Position numbers and translations under genes: made by a program. Under the pieces are notes generated by a model that searched no databases, was not told where the DNA came from, and saw nothing but the letters and a program-made list of their open reading frames with translations. From the NCBI GenBank assembly GCA_964582375.1, contig CAZORL010000021.1:1-25797 (forward strand): a DNA stretch of 25,797 nucleotides. The letters are read 5' to 3'. Numbering within the stretch: the first letter of the stretch is position 1; each line of letters opens with the position of its first letter. Of the stretch, positions 23,691-25,797 are shown piece by piece. Source of the DNA: CAKSQF01 sp964582375. Its GTDB lineage: Bacteria; Bacillota; Clostridia; Oscillospirales; CAG-272.

Positions 23691-25583
23691 TTAGGTCAAG
23701 CGGTCGGCTTTCGAGCCAAATTCGTCCCTGAAGAATGAAATACAGTCGGATGCCGATATCTCACAGCTTTCGAATGCACTCATGCCCTTTTTCGAGGGCG
23801 CAAAGCTGTCCTTTATCGCAAGGATCTTGCAACACCTTGCCGCCGAGTCGATGCCGCCGTCGATCAGCCGCTCGCGAAGGAGCATGGAGATCGACCCTGC
23901 GTAGATGCCCTCTTCAAGAAACAGGAGCGGAATGTCCGCATTTTGAAGGAGTTGTGACGCAAAACTTGCCGCTGTGTCAAGCGGTTTTAACTGCTCGAGC
24001 AGTAGGATACCGATCTTTTTTTCATCTTTTGCCAAAAAATCTGCGGCGGCGATCGCCTCGGAGACGATTCGACCGTAAACGACGATCAGACCGTCGATCG
24101 GCTCGTCGGGGGCAAAATCGGTGCGATACAGCCCGTCGATGCCATGGGCAAATCGCTCACGCAGACCACTTATCTCGCCCGAGCTCGGGTATCTGACAAA
24201 CGTCGGCTCGCTCGCCGTCGCCGCACGTTCGAGACAGTCTCGGAGCGAGGCAAAATCGTAGGGCGCGTAGAGCAGAATGTCGGGGATCTCGGACAAAAAT
24301 GCGGCGTCGAATATGCCGTGGTGGGTCGGGCCGTCATGCTCGGCAAGATTTGCACGGTCGATGCAGACGACAACGGGCAGATGCTGGAGTGCGATATCGT
24401 GGATGATGTTGTCGTATCCGCGTTGGAGAAAGGTCGAATAGACTGCGAAAAAGGGTCGCATTCCGCCGACTGCAAGCCCTGCCGCAAAGACGAGTGCATG
24501 TTCTTCGGCAATCCCGACGTCAAAAAATCGGTCGGGGAAGCATCTCGCGAACTCACACAGTCCGCATCCGTCAGCCATCGCGGCAGTGATTGCGACGATC
24601 GAGCTATCCCTTTCGGCGATCGAGCAGAGAGTCTCGCCCATCTCCGCCGAATAATTGCGCGGTGAGACCTTGCCCATTGGCGAAATACCGTGGTATTTGC
24701 CCGGCTCAGCCTCCGCAGGCGCGTATCCCTTGCCCTTGGTGGTCTTGACATGCACGATAACGCTCTGGTCAGCGCGTTTTGCCTCGGTCAACATGAGTTC
24801 GAGTGAGGGAAGATTGTGCCCATCGACCGGTCCAATGTAGTATAGTCCGAGATCTTCAAAATAATTCGTGTGGTAGAGCACACCTTTGATCGATTGCTTG
24901 ATGCGGCGCACCGCTCTGAATGTCGGTTTGCCGATCAGCGGAATCTTGAAGAGAACCGATCTGGTGTCACGCTTGATCTTGTGATATTTGCCCGAAATTC
25001 GCACCTTTTGGATGTGGCTCGCAAACCTGCCGATGTTTTTCGAGATCGACATCTCGTTTTCGTTGAGTATGATTATCAGCCGCAGGGACTTGTCCGAATT
25101 GTTGAGTGCCTCGTGGATCATTCCGCCCGTGAACGCGCCGTCGCCGAGTACCGCAACAGTGTATGACGGGTCGCCTGCGAGTGCTTTTGCTCTGGCGATG
25201 CCGAGTGCCGCCGAAACCGAGGTCGATGAGTGTCCTGCTCCAAATGCATCGTGCACGCTCTCCGAACGCTTCGTGAAGCCCGAGAGTCCGCCGGGGGCGC
25301 GGAGATCTTCAAAATCGCCCGCTCGCCCGGTCAGCATCTTGTGTACATAACTTTGGTGACCGACGTCCCAGACGATCGTGTCGGTCGGCGAGTCGAATAT
25401 TCGGTGGAGCGCGACGGTCAACTCGACAACGCCGAGATTCGATGCAAGATGTCCGCCCGATCTTGTGACATGATCGATCAGAAATTCGCGGATCTCGCCG
25501 CACAGCGCGGGAAGATCGCCGGGGTCGAGCTTTTTCAGATCGCTCGGTGAGCAAATTTTGTCAAGCAGTCGCCCCTTGTCCAT
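23691..25583 (-). CDS. dxs: 1-deoxy-D-xylulose-5-phosphate synthase
   Basis: 630 residues. A thiamine-diphosphate enzyme joining pyruvate and glyceraldehyde 3-phosphate, the first step of the MEP isoprenoid pathway and of thiamine and pyridoxal precursors. Seen: SGGHLASNLGVVELTVALH (H45), WDVGHQSYVHKMLTGR (H76), the ThDP motif LGDGAFTGGMIHEALNN (GDG 147-149) closing with NENEMSI, then the pyrimidine-binding domain with VGIAEEHALVFAAGLA and CIDRANLAEHDGPTHHG. The C-terminal transketolase-like domain is present but more divergent. GAGGAG precedes the ATG. It has its own consensus promoter. Confidence 0.97.
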   Translation of the reverse strand: MDKGRLLDKICSPSDLKKLDPGDLPALCGEIREFLIDHVTRSGGHLASNLGVVELTVALHRIFDSPTDTIVWDVGHQSYVHKMLTGRAGDFEDLRAPGGLSGFTKRSESVHDAFGAGHSSTSVSAALGIARAKALAGDPSYTVAVLGDGAFTGGMIHEALNNSDKSLRLIIILNENEMSISKNIGRFASHIQKVRISGKYHKIKRDTRSVLFKIPLIGKPTFRAVRRIKQSIKGVLYHTNYFEDLGLYYIGPVDGHNLPSLELMLTEAKRADQSVIVHVKTTKGKGYAPAEAEPGKYHGISPMGKVSPRNYSAEMGETLCSIAERDSSIVAITAAMADGCGLCEFARCFPDRFFDVGIAEEHALVFAAGLAVGGMRPFFAVYSTFLQRGYDNIIHDIALQHLPVVVCIDRANLAEHDGPTHHGIFDAAFLSEIPDILLYAPYDFASLRDCLERAATASEPTFVRYPSSGEISGLRERFAHGIDGLYRTDFAPDEPIDGLIVVYGRIVSEAIAAADFLAKDEKKIGILLLEQLKPLDTAASFASQLLQNADIPLLFLEEGIYAGSISMLLRERLIDGGIDSAARCCKILAIKDSFAPSKKGMSAFESCEISASDCISFFRDEFGSKADRLT

Positions 25584-25620
25584 AATATTTCTCCTCGCAA
25601 ATTCGAATTTTCGTGCGTAT

Positions 25621-25649
25621 ATTATACACCATCACGGCGTGTTTGTCAA
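25621..25649 (-). promoter_or_regulatory. Sigma-A promoter of dxs
   Basis: On the minus strand, TTGACA (25644-25649), a 17-nt spacer, TATAAT (25621-25626). It lies about 38 nt before the ATG. Confidence 0.9.
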
Positions 25650-25770
25650 GTGCCGAGGGAAAAAGAAGAATCTTTTGCGTGTACTATATAAATAAAATGA
25701 AGAAAATCGATCGAGCAGATACGGATAAAAAACTTTTTTCCAAAAAAACGAAAAATTTTTGCAAAACCCC

Positions 25771-25797
25771 TTGACAAAAGGGGAAAGATGTGATATA
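25771..25797 (+). promoter_or_regulatory. Sigma-A promoter cut by the window end
   Basis: TTGACA (25771-25776), a 17-nt spacer, then TATA at 25794-25797, where the window stops. The -10 context GTGATATA is the same as at metY and the phosphoribosyltransferase gene. It should drive a plus-strand gene outside the window. Confidence 0.75.

Noticed and set aside
25698..25775. 25-codon frame starting at an ATG near 25698
   Set aside because: Lysine-rich translation of A-rich DNA, with no ribosome site, and it overlaps the -35 of the next promoter.

Overview
The window looks like a chromosomal scaffold piece from an anaerobic Bacillota (Clostridia, perhaps an uncultured gut Oscillospirales-type organism; the rank is inference). 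The reasons are textbook sigma-A promoters (TTGACA-17-TATAAT at many genes, often as TGATATAAT), strong AGGAGG-type ribosome binding sites, DegV, clostridial-type MnmA, an O-acetylhomoserine sulfhydrylase, and several lipoproteins with Thr/Ser/Pro-rich linkers. A run of exactly 100 N (9893-9992) marks a scaffold join, so the sequence is draft-quality there.

Layout. 17-7796 is all on the minus strand: metY with its own promoter and a palindromic operator; a PflX-like radical SAM protein; a tRNA-Gly/Arg/His operon with promoter and terminator; two parallel beta-helix proteins in one operon (one a lipoprotein, one without a signal peptide); and a large lipoprotein with a propeller-like region and a C-terminal HExxH zinc-peptidase domain. 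8239-20263 is all on the plus strand: an orphan, apparently highly expressed solute-binding lipoprotein; the scaffold gap; a phosphoribosyltransferase plus a KDPG-aldolase-like protein; mnmA; a degV-family gene; a laminin-G-like lipoprotein; a LysR-type regulator; asnB; an 88-residue Cys/Glu-rich membrane-anchored protein; and rpsB-tsf. 20354-25583 is on the minus strand again: dxs, then glmM-glmS, convergent with tsf across a perfect bidirectional terminator. The last bases hold a truncated plus-strand promoter for a gene outside the window.

How the genes fit together. Most are housekeeping: sulfur assimilation into homocysteine, tRNA thiolation, translation, UDP-GlcNAc synthesis (glmM, glmS), the first step of the MEP isoprenoid pathway (dxs), and asparagine synthesis. 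The accessory layer is a set of cell-surface lipoproteins and beta-helix proteins that suggest work on extracellular glycans or proteins, without an adjacent transporter operon to name a substrate.

The most unusual signal is non-coding. At least eight intergenic sites carry short arrays with a 7-bp period. The unit sequence differs from site to site, and most arrays begin at, or overlap, the stop codon of the gene before them. Several sites also share a recognisable core (GGCGGTCGAT ... ATATCGGCGATAT), two have inverted-repeat ends, and two share an identical 35-nt hairpin. The scaffold gap falls inside one of them. This looks like a dispersed family of small elements resembling MITEs or the heptameric STRR repeats of cyanobacteria, apparently placed at gene 3' ends. 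The second notable item is the 88-residue Cys/Glu-rich protein just upstream of rpsB, whose promoter is framed by a 13-bp perfect inverted repeat.
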